From positions 160,531-224,530 of the forward strand of contig JANQKQ010000026.1 of NCBI GenBank assembly GCA_028281105.1: a DNA stretch of 64,000 bases, written 5' to 3'. The translations under genes and the position numbers were made by a program. Source of the DNA: Rhizobiaceae bacterium (GTDB lineage Bacteria > Pseudomonadota > Alphaproteobacteria > Rhizobiales > Rhizobiaceae). The notes under the pieces were generated by a model. It was not told the origin of the DNA and ran no database searches. It saw only the letters and a list, made by a program, of their open reading frames with translations. Shown in pieces: positions 38,637 to 47,425 of the stretch (the stretch's first letter is position 1; every line of letters starts with the position of its first letter).

Positions 38637-38735
38637 GGAAAGCCTCCCGAAACTGCCTGCGGCGCCTGGACGAACCGAACCGCGCCGACGATTTCAGCCG
38701 AGGTTAGTTGAGAACATTTTCATCGACAAGCATGG

Positions 38736-38761
38736 ATATTTCACTGCAGTTGTGAAAATAT
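38736..38761. promoter_or_regulatory. Dyad-symmetric LysR-type operator candidate
   Basis: ATATTTCAC (38736-38744) and GTGAAAATAT (38752-38761) form an inverted repeat with a seven-base spacer; the core TTTCAC-N7-GTGAAA is perfect. It fits the T-N11-A layout of LysR-family boxes, lies 39 bases upstream of the LysR gene and about 100 upstream of mmsA. Typical placement for an operator that autoregulates the LysR gene and activates the divergent operon. Seen as sequence; function inferred. Confidence 0.55.
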
Positions 38762-38800
38762 ACACATCGAAACCGATCAGCGCGTTGCCGTGGTGCAGCA

Positions 38801-39682
38801 ATGAACTGGGACGATTACAGGCATTTTCTCGCGGTCGCGCGTTCGGGACGGCTTTCCGCCGCCGGCCGGCAGCTTGGCGTCGACCACGCCACCGTCGGGC
38901 GGCGGGTCAAGGCGCTGGAGGAAGCGCTCGGCGCCACTCTGTTCGACCGCAGTCCGCAAGGCTACCGGCTGACCGACGAAGGCCAGCGGCTCATTCACAT
39001 CGCCGAAACCATGGAAAGCGGCACGATCACCGCCCAGGCGGAACTGGGAGGCCAGGGCAAGCGAATCTCCGGCGCGGTTCGCATCGGCGCTCCCGAGGGG
39101 CTGGCGACCTACATGCTGGCCAAATGCGGCGCGGACCTGTGCCGCGCGCATCCCGAACTTGAGGTGCAGATCGTCGCCCTGCCGCGCACCTTCTCCCTTT
39201 CCAAACGCGAAGCCGACATCGCCATCGCGGTCTCGCCGCCCACCTCGGGCCGGCTGAAGACCCGAAAGATCACCGATTACAAGCTGCATCTGTATGGCAC
39301 CAAGGCCTATCTGGCCAACCACGCGGCGATCGAGACCATCGAGGACCTCAAGAAGATTCGCGGCATCGCCTATGTGCCGGACCTGATCTACGACAAGGAG
39401 CTCGACTACATCCCGCTGCTGGGACCCGACATCCGGCCGCACCTGACCAGCACTTCGGTGCACGTACAGCTCGAAGCCGTCCTGGCCGACGCCGGCGTCG
39501 CCATCCTGCACGACTTCATGGCCGCGCCCTATCCGCAGCTGGTCAAGGTGCTGCCGGACCAGATTTCGTTCACCCGGAGCTTCTGGTTCATCGTACACGA
39601 GGACTATGCCAGATTGGAACGTATCCGAATCTGTTCCGATGCCATCATCGAGCACATCCAGGCCGGGGTAAGGATGGATTGA
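38801..39682 (+). CDS. LysR family transcriptional regulator (probable regulator of the valine catabolic operon)
   Basis: 293 aa. The N-terminal winged helix (1-60; NWDDYRHFLAVARSGRLSAAG, then VDHATVGRRVKALEEALG) is a typical LysR DNA-binding domain. The remaining 230 residues form the periplasmic-binding-like effector domain. The gene is transcribed away from mmsA, the standard arrangement for a LysR protein and its target. The inducer may be an intermediate such as 3-hydroxyisobutyrate or methylmalonate semialdehyde, but nothing in the sequence identifies it. The ribosome site before the ATG is weak. Confidence 0.92.
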   Translation: MNWDDYRHFLAVARSGRLSAAGRQLGVDHATVGRRVKALEEALGATLFDRSPQGYRLTDEGQRLIHIAETMESGTITAQAELGGQGKRISGAVRIGAPEGLATYMLAKCGADLCRAHPELEVQIVALPRTFSLSKREADIAIAVSPPTSGRLKTRKITDYKLHLYGTKAYLANHAAIETIEDLKKIRGIAYVPDLIYDKELDYIPLLGPDIRPHLTSTSVHVQLEAVLADAGVAILHDFMAAPYPQLVKVLPDQISFTRSFWFIVHEDYARLERIRICSDAIIEHIQAGVRMD

Positions 39683-39724
39683 GCGCAGCCGTGACCATTT
39701 TCAGGCAAGGTCCAAACTCTCCGG

Positions 39725-39807
39725 CGTCATCCTCGCCCCTGAGGCGAGGATCCAGGATTTACAAGTGCTGCTGATCGCTGGATCCTCGGGTCAAGCCCGA
39801 GGATGAC
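39725..39807. repeat. Composite intergenic palindromic repeat (REP/BIME-like)
   Basis: Two hairpin-forming modules face each other between the convergent lysR and parB genes: 39725-39754 (GTCATCCTCG...GAGGATCCAG) and 39778-39807 (CTGGATCCTCGG...CGAGGATGAC). The second is close to the inverted copy of the first. Such GGATCCTCGGG-CCCGAGGATGAC elements recur between convergent genes in many alphaproteobacterial genomes. It may act as a bidirectional terminator or 3' stabiliser. Copy number cannot be judged from one window. Confidence 0.65.
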
Positions 39808-39825
39808 GAAGGGAGCAAGGACCCC

Positions 39826-40758
39826 CTAAGGAACTGATACCTTCGGCCGGCCGGCCGGGGCGGCCGCGCCCTCGATGCGGCGACAGACCTCGTCGAGCTG
39901 CTCCAGGCTGCCGTAGCGGATGCGGACATTGCCGCCGCCATCGCCCGAGCCGTCGGGCTTGAAGGCGATGGCCACCTTCATGCCCAGCGCGTCGCCAAGC
40001 CGCTGCTCCAGCGCCACCAGGTCGGGATTGCGGGCGGGCGATGCGCCGCGATCCGACGCCTTCGCGCTCGGCGCCTTAGCCAGTGTCTCCGTCTGCCGCA
40101 CCGACAGGCCGTCGGCGACGATCTTGCGCGCCAGCGCGGCCGGGTCGGAGCAGGTGATCAGCGCACGGGCATGGCCTGCCGAAAGTTCGCCGTCGCTCAC
40201 CAGCGCCTGCACTTCATCGGGCAGATTGAGGAGCCGCATCGTGTTGGCCACATGGCTTCGGCTTTTGGCCACCACCTTGGACAACTCGGCTTGGGTATAG
40301 CTGTACTCGTCCATCAGCTGGCGATAGCCCTGCGCCTCCTCCAGCGCGTTGAGGTCGGCGCGCTGCACGTTCTCGATGATGGCGATCTCGAGCGCTTCGC
40401 GGTCCGCCACCTCGCGCAACAGCACCGGTATCTCATGCAGTCCGGCTTTCTGCGCCGCGCGCCAGCGTCGCTCACCGGCGATGATCTCGTATTTCGAGCC
40501 GCCATCGTCAGCGACCGGCCGCACCAGGATCGGCTGCACCACCCCATGCTCGGCGATCGAATTGGCCAGATCCTCCAACTCGCTCGCCGCGAATTTCCGG
40601 CGAGGATTGTTCGGATTGGCACGGATGAGTTCGATGGACACGCTCATATCGGCGTGGACTTCAATCTGTTCCGTGCCCGAATCGGTCGGCTGCTCGAACT
40701 CGCCGATCAACGCGGCAAGCCCGCGGCCCAGTCTGTTGCGCGAAGGTTCTGCGGTCAT
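39826..40758 (-). CDS. parB: Chromosome partitioning protein ParB
   Basis: 310 aa CTP-dependent clamp that loads at parS sites. The ATG at 40758 (start of TAEPSRNRLGRGLAALIG) is preferred over one 11 codons upstream. The N-terminal CTP-binding domain has the ParB box GERRWRAAQKAG (about 95-106). A helix-turn-helix follows (ELSKVVAKSRSHVANTMRLL, about 147-166), and a C-terminal dimerisation domain (about 255-310). Partner parA lies directly upstream, and three parS sites lie 1.5-3.6 kb away in rsmG and by mnmE. Chromosomal, not plasmid, because of its rsmG/mnmG/mnmE context. Confidence 0.97.
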   Translation of the reverse strand: MTAEPSRNRLGRGLAALIGEFEQPTDSGTEQIEVHADMSVSIELIRANPNNPRRKFAASELEDLANSIAEHGVVQPILVRPVADDGGSKYEIIAGERRWRAAQKAGLHEIPVLLREVADREALEIAIIENVQRADLNALEEAQGYRQLMDEYSYTQAELSKVVAKSRSHVANTMRLLNLPDEVQALVSDGELSAGHARALITCSDPAALARKIVADGLSVRQTETLAKAPSAKASDRGASPARNPDLVALEQRLGDALGMKVAIAFKPDGSGDGGGNVRIRYGSLEQLDEVCRRIEGAAAPAGRPKVSVP

Positions 40759-40806
40759 CGGATTTCTTTCATCGCCGTTGGATCGGGGCATGGCATCGCG
40801 GATGCG

Positions 40807-41610
40807 TCACGCCGCCGCCAGTTCGCGCTCGCGCCGAATCACTTCCGAAGCGAGCTTAAGATAGGCCTGGCTGCCCGCGCACTTCAAATCGTACAGGATC
40901 GCCGGCTTGCCGTGGGACGGCGCCTCGGACACGCGCACATTGCGCGGAATGATCGTGTCGTAGACCCGCTCACCCATCACCTGGCGCACATCGTCGACCA
41001 CCTGGGCGGAAAGATTGTTGCGCGCATCGAACATGGTCAGCACGATACCATGGATTTCCAGCCCGGGATTAATCGTGCTTCGCACCTGCTCGACGGTCTG
41101 AAGCAACTGGCTCAGGCCTTCAAGCGCAAAGAACTCGCACTGCAGCGGCACGATGAGCGCAGTGGCCGCGGCCATGGCGTTGATGGTCAACAGGTTGAGC
41201 GACGGCGGGCAGTCGATCAGCACGAAATCCAATTCACCGGCCTCGCCGTGATAGGCGTGCAACGCATTCCTCAGCCGGTAGGCACGATCCGGCAGGCGTG
41301 AAATCTCCATCTCGGCGCCCAGCAGGTCGAGCGTCGACGGCACCAGCGACAGTTTGGGCACCGCTGTGGGCACCATCGCCTCGGCAAGGCCGGCTTCGCC
41401 CGTGAGCAGTTCATACGACGAAACGCGCCGGGCGTCCCGGTCGATCGCCAGCCCGGTGCTGGCGTTCCCCTGAGGATCGAGATCGATGATCGCCACTCTG
41501 CGCCCGACCGCCGCCAGCGCGGTCGCCAGGTTGATCGCCGTGGTGGTCTTGCCCACCCCGCCCTTCTGATTGGCGATGGCGATGACGCGAGACGTTTTCT
41601 TGGCTGCCAT
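40807..41610 (-). CDS. parA: Chromosome partitioning ATPase ParA (Soj)
   Basis: 267 aa Walker-type ATPase that moves ParB-parS complexes after replication. The deviant Walker A KGGVGKTTTAINLA (about residues 16-29), the DLDPQGNAST motif (about 44-53) and the DCPPSLNLLT motif (about 128-137) are all present. There is no N-terminal DNA-binding extension, as in chromosomal Soj/ParA proteins. It lies between rsmG and parB, the canonical origin-proximal order. Confidence 0.97.
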   Translation of the reverse strand: MAAKKTSRVIAIANQKGGVGKTTTAINLATALAAVGRRVAIIDLDPQGNASTGLAIDRDARRVSSYELLTGEAGLAEAMVPTAVPKLSLVPSTLDLLGAEMEISRLPDRAYRLRNALHAYHGEAGELDFVLIDCPPSLNLLTINAMAAATALIVPLQCEFFALEGLSQLLQTVEQVRSTINPGLEIHGIVLTMFDARNNLSAQVVDDVRQVMGERVYDTIIPRNVRVSEAPSHGKPAILYDLKCAGSQAYLKLASEVIRRERELAAA

Positions 41611-41673
41611 CGGTTATGGGTTCCCGGTGCCGTGCTGGTTTGCCTGGGCCGCTGCGGCCGATCGGAGGGTTGG

Positions 41674-42333
41674 TTATGAGCGTTCCGCGACCTTCGAAGG
41701 CCTCAAATCGCGAATTTCCAGCAGGACGGAGCCCGGCTCGATCTGGCTTCCATGTTCTATCAGATCGAACCGCCACACTCCATGGCATTCTTCGATTTCG
41801 GCCCTGTGGTCGCGGCCCTTGTGGAAGAGACCGGTGGCCCCTTTCTCGAGCCACGGCGCCGCGTGCGCAAGCAGCCTGGGCAGCGGCGCCAGCGCCCGGC
41901 CCACGACGACCTCGACGCCCGCTGCGATGTCGCCGGAGCGTTCGATACGCTGGCAATGAACGAACGCCGGCGCACCGGTTTCGCGGATCACCTGACGAAG
42001 AAACGCGCATTTCTTGCCGTTGGTTTCAATCAGGTCCACGCGCGCTCCCGGCCGCCCCGTCAGTGCGATGGCGATCACCAGGCCCGGAAAACCGGCGCCC
42101 GTTCCCAGATCAAGCCATTTCGCCTTGTCGGGCAGAATGCCCACGCATTGCAGCGAGTCGGCCATGTGCCGCCGCCACAGATGCGCCAGCGTCGACGATG
42201 CCACCAGATTGATGCGGTCCTGCCATTCCACCAGCAGGTCGCCGTAGCGCTGCAGCCGCGCCAAGGTTTCACGTGAAACCGGGGCCAGGCGGCTGAGCAA
42301 TTCTATCTCGGCGGCGGTCGGTCGGATGGACAA
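41674..42333 (-). CDS. rsmG: 16S rRNA (guanine(527)-N7)-methyltransferase
   Basis: 219 aa GidB-family methyltransferase. The SAM site is in LDLGTGAGFPGLVIAIA (about 72-88); FLRQVIRETG and VVGRALAPLPRLLAHAAPWL further on match the family. Loss of RsmG gives low-level streptomycin resistance in other bacteria. A perfect parS site (42266-42279) is embedded in its first codons and encodes part of VSRET, so two functions overlap in this DNA. It sits between mnmG and parA. Confidence 0.95.
   Translation of the reverse strand: MSIRPTAAEIELLSRLAPVSRETLARLQRYGDLLVEWQDRINLVASSTLAHLWRRHMADSLQCVGILPDKAKWLDLGTGAGFPGLVIAIALTGRPGARVDLIETNGKKCAFLRQVIRETGAPAFVHCQRIERSGDIAAGVEVVVGRALAPLPRLLAHAAPWLEKGATGLFHKGRDHRAEIEECHGVWRFDLIEHGSQIEPGSVLLEIRDLRPSKVAERS
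42266..42279. promoter_or_regulatory. parS centromere site inside rsmG
   Basis: GTTTCACGTGAAAC, the perfect 14-bp bacterial parS palindrome, 55-68 bases into the rsmG coding region. It is about 1.5 kb from parB and about 6.6-7 kb from the putative origin, as expected for ParB-binding sites. Confidence 0.9.
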
Positions 42334-42360
42334 GGGGCGGCGTTCGCGGATCGGGGCCTG

Positions 42361-44235
42361 CTAGGCGGCGCCGTGGATGCGCCGATCGCCGTCCCGCTTG
42401 AGCCGGGCCAGGATCAACATCAGCGCGGCGGGCGTCATGCCGTCGATGCGCGCGGCCTGCGCCAGGTTCTCCGGCCGCACCCGCTGCAGCTTGTGCATCA
42501 GCTCGTTCGAAAGCCCGGGCAGTCCGTCATAAGCGAACCCCGCCGGAATCGGCCTGTCCTCATCGCGTCGGATCGCTTCGATGTCGGCCTGCTGGCGATC
42601 GAGGTAAACGGCATAACCGGCCTCGATCTCGATCAGTTCGGCGATCTGAGGCCGGACCTCGGTCAGTTGCGGCCAGATGGCCGCCAGCCTCTCGTGGGAG
42701 ATTTCCGGGCGCGACATCAGATCATAGGCGCTGCGGCGTACCCCGTCGTGATTGATGCGCAGCCCGCGCCGCCCCGCTTCGTCCGGTGTCAGCTGCAGCG
42801 AGCGGCAAAGCCGGCGATGGGCGTCGAGTTCGGCCATCTTTGCGCCGAATCGGGTCGCCCGCTCCCGGCCCACGCAGCCCAGTTCGATCCCGTTCTGGGT
42901 GAGCCTCTGGTCCGCATTGTCGGCGCGCAGCGCGAGACGGTACTCGGCCCGCGAGGTGAACATGCGATAGGGCTCGCTCACCCCCTTGGTCACCAGATCG
43001 TCGATCATCACGCCGATATAGCTGGACGTCCGAGAGAACCGGAACGCTTCGCCGCCGCCTGCTTTCAGCGCCGCGTTGAGCCCGGCGGCCAGCCCCTGGG
43101 CGCCGGCCTCCTCATAGCCGGTGGTGCCGTTGATCTGGCCGGCGAGAAACAGGCCGGCCACCCGCCGGCATTCCAGGGTGGGCCGAAGTTCGCGCGGGTC
43201 CACATGATCATATTCGATGGCGTAGCCGGGCTGCAGGATCTTCGCTTTCTCCAGGCCGGGGATGGTCCGGACAAACGCTTCCTGCACCTCCTCCGGCAGC
43301 GAGGTGGAGATGCCGTTCGGATAGATGGTATCGCTGTCGAGCCCCTCCGGCTCCAGGAAGATCTGGTGCCCGTCGCGTTCGCCGAACTTGACGATCTTGT
43401 CCTCGATCGACGGACAATAGCGCGGGCCGGTGCCGGCGATCTGGCCCGAATACATTGCCGAGCGATGAATGTTGGCCTCGATGATCGCGTGGGTCTCGCC
43501 GGTCGTTCGGGTGATGCCGCATTCGATCTGCGGGTTTTCTATCTGCCCGGTCATCTCGGAAAACGGCACCGGATGCTCGTCCGCCGCCTGCATCTGAAGG
43601 CCCGACCAGTCGATCGAGCGGCGATCGAGCCGCGCCGGCGTGCCGGTCTTCAGCCGCCCGAGCGCAAAGCCGCGCTTGGAAAGCGTTGCCGACAGACCCG
43701 TCGACGGCGCTTCGCCGACGCGGCCGGCCGGAATCTGCTTCTCGCCGATGTGAATGAGCCCGCGCAGGAACGTACCGGTGGTCAGCACGATCGCGCCGGC
43801 GCCGATCGTCTGCCCGTTGTCGAGCACCACCGCGTTCGCGCGGCCATCGCTGATTTCGATATCCTCGGCTCCGGCCTCGATGACGGTCAGGCCTTCGATC
43901 GCCGAAATCTCCGACTGCATCGCGGCGCGATACAGATCGCGATCGGCCTGGGCGCGCGGACCGCGCACCGCAGGCCCCTTGCGCCGGTTGAGCAGGCGAA
44001 ACTGGATGCCGGCGGCGTCGGCCACCCGACCCATCAGCCCGTCCAGAGCGTCGACCTCGCGCACCAGATGGCCTTTGCCCAGCCCGCCGATCGCCGGGTT
44101 GCAGCTCATCACCCCGACCGTATCGAACCGGTGGGTGACGAGGGCTGTGCTCGCGCCCATGCGCGCGGCCGCGGCCGCAGCCTCGCAACCGCCATGGCCG
44201 CCACCAACCACAACGACGTCGAATTTGTTGCTCAT
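42361..44235 (-). CDS. mnmG: tRNA uridine-5-carboxymethylaminomethyl(34) synthesis enzyme MnmG
   Basis: 624 aa FAD/NAD protein (GidA) that, with MnmE, makes the cmnm5U34 modification of wobble uridines. The N-terminal FAD fold [21 protein letters not shown] (about 7-26), the conserved [19 protein letters not shown] (about 46-64), the NINRSMYSGQI-like region with the [10 protein letters not shown] motif, and the C-terminal helical MnmE-binding domain are present. It is upstream of rsmG, and is separated from mnmE by a 127-base region carrying two parS sites. Confidence 0.96.
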   Translation of the reverse strand: MSNKFDVVVVGGGHGGCEAAAAAARMGASTALVTHRFDTVGVMSCNPAIGGLGKGHLVREVDALDGLMGRVADAAGIQFRLLNRRKGPAVRGPRAQADRDLYRAAMQSEISAIEGLTVIEAGAEDIEISDGRANAVVLDNGQTIGAGAIVLTTGTFLRGLIHIGEKQIPAGRVGEAPSTGLSATLSKRGFALGRLKTGTPARLDRRSIDWSGLQMQAADEHPVPFSEMTGQIENPQIECGITRTTGETHAIIEANIHRSAMYSGQIAGTGPRYCPSIEDKIVKFGERDGHQIFLEPEGLDSDTIYPNGISTSLPEEVQEAFVRTIPGLEKAKILQPGYAIEYDHVDPRELRPTLECRRVAGLFLAGQINGTTGYEEAGAQGLAAGLNAALKAGGGEAFRFSRTSSYIGVMIDDLVTKGVSEPYRMFTSRAEYRLALRADNADQRLTQNGIELGCVGRERATRFGAKMAELDAHRRLCRSLQLTPDEAGRRGLRINHDGVRRSAYDLMSRPEISHERLAAIWPQLTEVRPQIAELIEIEAGYAVYLDRQQADIEAIRRDEDRPIPAGFAYDGLPGLSNELMHKLQRVRPENLAQAARIDGMTPAALMLILARLKRDGDRRIHGAA

Positions 44236-44312
44236 CGCGCTGTCTTCGCTTTCATCTCACGACGCCTGCTCTAGCCAAAACCATCCACTGCGTCAAAGCG
44301 AGCGGGATGTGC

Positions 44313-44326
44313 GTTTCACGTGAAAC
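44313..44326. promoter_or_regulatory. parS centromere site between mnmE and mnmG
   Basis: Perfect GTTTCACGTGAAAC in the mnmE-mnmG gap, 78 bases upstream of the mnmG start. Second perfect copy in the window, 2.0 kb from the one inside rsmG. Confidence 0.9.
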
Positions 44327-44350
44327 CATCGCTTGCGGCGGCCTCACCAT

Positions 44351-44364
44351 GTTTCACGTGAATC
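44351..44364. promoter_or_regulatory. Near-perfect parS-like site overlapping the end of mnmE
   Basis: GTTTCACGTGAATC differs from the parS palindrome at one position (T for A near the 3' end). Its last two bases overlap the mnmE stop codon. It is 24 bases from the perfect site at 44313-44326, which would place two ParB dimers side by side. Confidence 0.7.
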
Positions 44365-45691
44365 ACTTACCGACGCAAAACTCGGCGAAAATCACGCCGA
44401 GCAGGTCTTCCACATCAACCTTCCCGATCAGCCTCTCCAACGCCTCGGAGGCCCCTCGCAACTGCTCCGCCCTTAGCTCCAACGCCTGTCCCGGGTCGGC
44501 AAGCGCCCCGTCGATCGCGCGCGCTGCATCTGAGATACACTGGCGATGACGTGCCCTCGCAATCAGACCGGACTCGCCACCCGACGAAGCGGAAGCCACC
44601 GCCTCGCCCAGCATCGACACCAGTTCCTGTATCCCCGTTTCGTCGACAACCGATATCGCCAGATACCCGTCGGTCGTGGGATCTGCGGCCTTCATCTTCA
44701 GATCGGCCTTTGAACGAACGATCTTCCGGTTCGGATGATCCGTCGCCTCCGTCGGCGGCGCGCCGTCCGGGTCATCACGGGCCCACAGCCACACCACCAG
44801 ATCGGCCGCGGCGGCGCGCGCCCGGCCGCGGCGGATCGCCTCCTTCTCTATCGCGCCGTCGGGCGTCCTTATGCCCGCGGTATCGGTCACCGTCACCGGG
44901 TATCCGCCCAGATCGAGATGCACTTCCAACATATCCCGGGTGGTGCCGGCCTCCGGCGTGACGATCGCCACGTCGCGCCGGGCAAGCGCGTTGAGCAGGC
45001 TCGACTTGCCGGCGTTGGGCCTGCCGGCCAACACCACCTGAAAGCCATCGCGGACGGTCTCGCCACGATGTTCGTCGGCCAGGCATTGCGCCATCTCAGC
45101 GCCGACGCGCCGCACCTGCTCCCATGCCGCGGCGCTGGCTTGCGCCGGCACATCGCCCTCGTCCGCGAAATCGATCTCCGCTTCGACCAAAGCCCGCGCG
45201 CGGGTCAGGTCCTCGAGCCAGGACTGGCACCGCGACCGCAGAACCCCGCCCGCCTGGGAGATGGCCAGCGCGCGCTGATGTTCGGTGTCCGCGGCGATCA
45301 GATCGGCCAGGCCCTCGATCTGGGTCAGGTCCAACTTACCGTTCTCGAACGCTCGCCGGCTGAATTCACCGGGCAGCGCCAGGCGGAATTGCGGCAACTG
45401 GGCCAGCGCGTCCAGCGTCGCCGCCACGACCGCGCGGCCGCCATGCAGTTGCAACTCGACCACGTCCTCGCCGGTGAAGCTGTGCGGCGCATCGAAGCGC
45501 AGAACCAGCCCGCGATCGAGTATCCGGCGATCGTTTGGGTGGCGAATCGAACTGTGATTGACGCGCCCGCTCTCGATGTCCGCCCCACACATCGTTTCGA
45601 TGGCGAATCGGGCGTTCGGCCCGGAGATGCGGATCACCGCAACCCCACTGGGCGGCAGCCCGCTGGACAGGGCGAAGATGGTGTCGGTCAT
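44363..45691 (-). CDS. mnmE: tRNA modification GTPase MnmE
   Basis: 442 aa GTPase (TrmE) that partners MnmG in wobble-uridine modification. From the ATG at 45691 it begins TDTIFALSSGLPPSGVAVIRISG, the folate-binding N-terminal domain. The G domain has GRPNAGKSS (about 226-234) and DTAGIR (about 273), and the C-terminus ends in EFCVGK, carrying the catalytic C-x-G-K motif. All family features are intact. A start six codons upstream is less likely. Confidence 0.96.
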   Translation of the reverse strand: MTDTIFALSSGLPPSGVAVIRISGPNARFAIETMCGADIESGRVNHSSIRHPNDRRILDRGLVLRFDAPHSFTGEDVVELQLHGGRAVVAATLDALAQLPQFRLALPGEFSRRAFENGKLDLTQIEGLADLIAADTEHQRALAISQAGGVLRSRCQSWLEDLTRARALVEAEIDFADEGDVPAQASAAAWEQVRRVGAEMAQCLADEHRGETVRDGFQVVLAGRPNAGKSSLLNALARRDVAIVTPEAGTTRDMLEVHLDLGGYPVTVTDTAGIRTPDGAIEKEAIRRGRARAAAADLVVWLWARDDPDGAPPTEATDHPNRKIVRSKADLKMKAADPTTDGYLAISVVDETGIQELVSMLGEAVASASSGGESGLIARARHRQCISDAARAIDGALADPGQALELRAEQLRGASEALERLIGKVDVEDLLGVIFAEFCVGK

Positions 45692-45999
45692 TTTTCGCCT
45701 CGCGGCCAATTCGCCGCGCTCATGGCCTCCGGCGGAGCGGCTTGACCGGCTTAGCGCGCGTTCGCGCTTGCGAACCCTATGGGTTCGGGTGGGTGGCCGT
45801 TGGAACCATCTCCCACTCCCCGCCGACTTCGGTCAAAGGCCCACTGGGTTTGCCGCCCAATTCAAGACTTCGGTCGGCACGACCAAGCACCGATATTCGA
45901 TCCACCGACGTCGGCCGGACAGCACCCGGCAGAACCCTCAACAAACCCCGTATCGGCTAACCAAAGCCCGTGCAACGGGCGCAGGCCGTGCCAAACGAA
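45692..45999. other. 308-bp gap between mnmE and rho with a dispersed repeat
   Basis: No convincing gene, tRNA or terminator with a U-run was found. The right-hand portion (about 45800-45999) is unremarkable GC-rich sequence. The left-hand portion holds the ~45-bp palindromic repeat (45743-45787). The promoter of mnmE should lie here, but no strong -35/-10 pair stands out. Confidence 0.5.
45743..45787 (+). repeat. Dispersed ~45-bp palindromic repeat, copy 1
   Basis: A stretch starting TGACCGGCTTAGCG and ending in CGAACCC-TAT-GGGTTCG, which folds into a 7-bp-stem hairpin. The reverse complement of 61334-61377 matches it at about 41 of 45 positions by eye, including the whole hairpin, so it is a mobile or multicopy intergenic element rather than chance. 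Confidence 0.7.
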
Positions 46000-47265
46000 T
46001 CACGTATTCATCGTGTCGAAGAATTCGGCGTTGTTCTTGGTCTGCTTGAGCTTGTCGATCAGGAACTCGATGGCGTCGGTGGTGCCCATGGACGACAGGA
46101 TTCGCCGCAGCACGAAAATCTTCTTCAGATCCGCCTTCGGCACCAGCAGATCCTCTTTTCGAGTGCCGGACTTCAGGATGTCCATCGACGGATACACCCG
46201 TTTGTCGGCCACCTTGCGATCGAGGTGGATCTCGGAGTTGCCGGTGCCCTTGAATTCCTCGAAGATCACCTCGTCCATGCGTGAGCCGGTGTCGATCAGC
46301 CCGGTGGCGATAATGGTCAGCGAGCCGCCCTCTTCGATGTTGCGCGCGGCGCCGAAGAACCGCTTCGGCCGCTGCAGAGCGTTGGCGTCGACGCCGCCGG
46401 TCAGCACCTTGCCCGAGGAGGGCACCACGGTGTTGTAGGCGCGGCCCAGCCGGGTGATCGAATCGAGAAGGATCACCACGTCGCGCCCATGCTCGACCAG
46501 CCGCTTGGCCTTCTCGATCACCATTTCGGCCACCTGCACGTGACGTACCGCCGGCTCGTCGAAGGTCGAGGAAATCACCTCGCCCTTGACCGAGCGCTGC
46601 ATGTCGGTGACCTCTTCGGGCCGCTCGTCGATCAGCAACACGATCAGATAGCTTTCCGGATGGTTGCCGGTGATCGAATGGGCGATGTTCTGCAGCAGCA
46701 CTGTCTTACCGGTTCGCGGCGGCGCGACGATGAGTGCGCGCTGGCCCTTGCCCAACGGTGCCACCAGATCGATCACCCGGGCCGACAGATCCTTAGTCGT
46801 CGGATCGTCGAGCTCCATGCTGAAGCGCTCGTCGGGATAGAGCGGCGTCAGGTTGTCGAAATGGATCTTGTGCTTGATCTTCTCGGGATCGTCGAAGTTG
46901 ATCGCGTTGACCTTGAGCAGCGCGAAGTAGCGCTCGCCATCCTTCGGGCTGCGAATCGGCCCTTCGACCGTATCGCCGGTCTTCAACGAGAAGCGGCGAA
47001 TCTGTGACGGCGAGATGTAGATGTCGTCGGGACCGGGAAGGTAGTTGGCAGACGCCGAGCGCAGAAAGCCAAAACCGTCCTGGAGCACTTCGACCACGCC
47101 TTCGCCTATGATCTCGACTTCCTGTTCGGCAAGCCGTTTCAGGATGCCGAACATCAGCTCCTGCTTGCGCATGGTGCTGGCGTTCTCGACCTCTAGGCCC
47201 TCGGCGAACGTCACCAACTCGGTTGGATTTCTAGCCTTAAGCTCCTGGAGCTTCATTTCGTCCAT
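46000..47265 (-). CDS. rho: Transcription termination factor Rho
   Basis: 421 aa RNA helicase. The N-terminal cold-shock-like RNA-binding domain has [22 protein letters not shown] (about 63-84) with aromatic primary-site residues. The ATPase core has [15 protein letters not shown] (P-loop near 184-188), [14 protein letters not shown] and the Q/R-loop region. The start [14 protein letters not shown] is typical for Rhizobiales Rho. It sits between hemJ and mnmE, a conserved origin-left arrangement. Confidence 0.97.
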   Translation of the reverse strand: MDEMKLQELKARNPTELVTFAEGLEVENASTMRKQELMFGILKRLAEQEVEIIGEGVVEVLQDGFGFLRSASANYLPGPDDIYISPSQIRRFSLKTGDTVEGPIRSPKDGERYFALLKVNAINFDDPEKIKHKIHFDNLTPLYPDERFSMELDDPTTKDLSARVIDLVAPLGKGQRALIVAPPRTGKTVLLQNIAHSITGNHPESYLIVLLIDERPEEVTDMQRSVKGEVISSTFDEPAVRHVQVAEMVIEKAKRLVEHGRDVVILLDSITRLGRAYNTVVPSSGKVLTGGVDANALQRPKRFFGAARNIEEGGSLTIIATGLIDTGSRMDEVIFEEFKGTGNSEIHLDRKVADKRVYPSMDILKSGTRKEDLLVPKADLKKIFVLRRILSSMGTTDAIEFLIDKLKQTKNNAEFFDTMNT

Positions 47266-47425
47266 GAAGTTGTGACCTTCATTGGTTCAACAAATTGTAG
47301 GTGGAAAGCCGAAGGCGAAAACTCCCGAGCGGGCGCGCCTTCGATAAAGAATGGAAGCCCTGGATACTCCGATTGGACGATCGCCTCAAGTGGAAATTGT
47401 CGCCGCCGCCATCGGCATCGATAGC

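Noticed and set aside
42373..44274. A 633-codon open frame on the plus strand opposite mnmG
   Set aside because: It mirrors mnmG exactly, and in this high-GC DNA long antisense frames arise from codon bias. Its translation is rich in Arg, Ala, His and Asp with no domain.
45750..45790. Possible tRNA T-arm from the GGGTTCG-like sequence
   Set aside because: No anticodon arm or acceptor stem can be built around it, and the same element recurs at 61334-61377 as a repeat.
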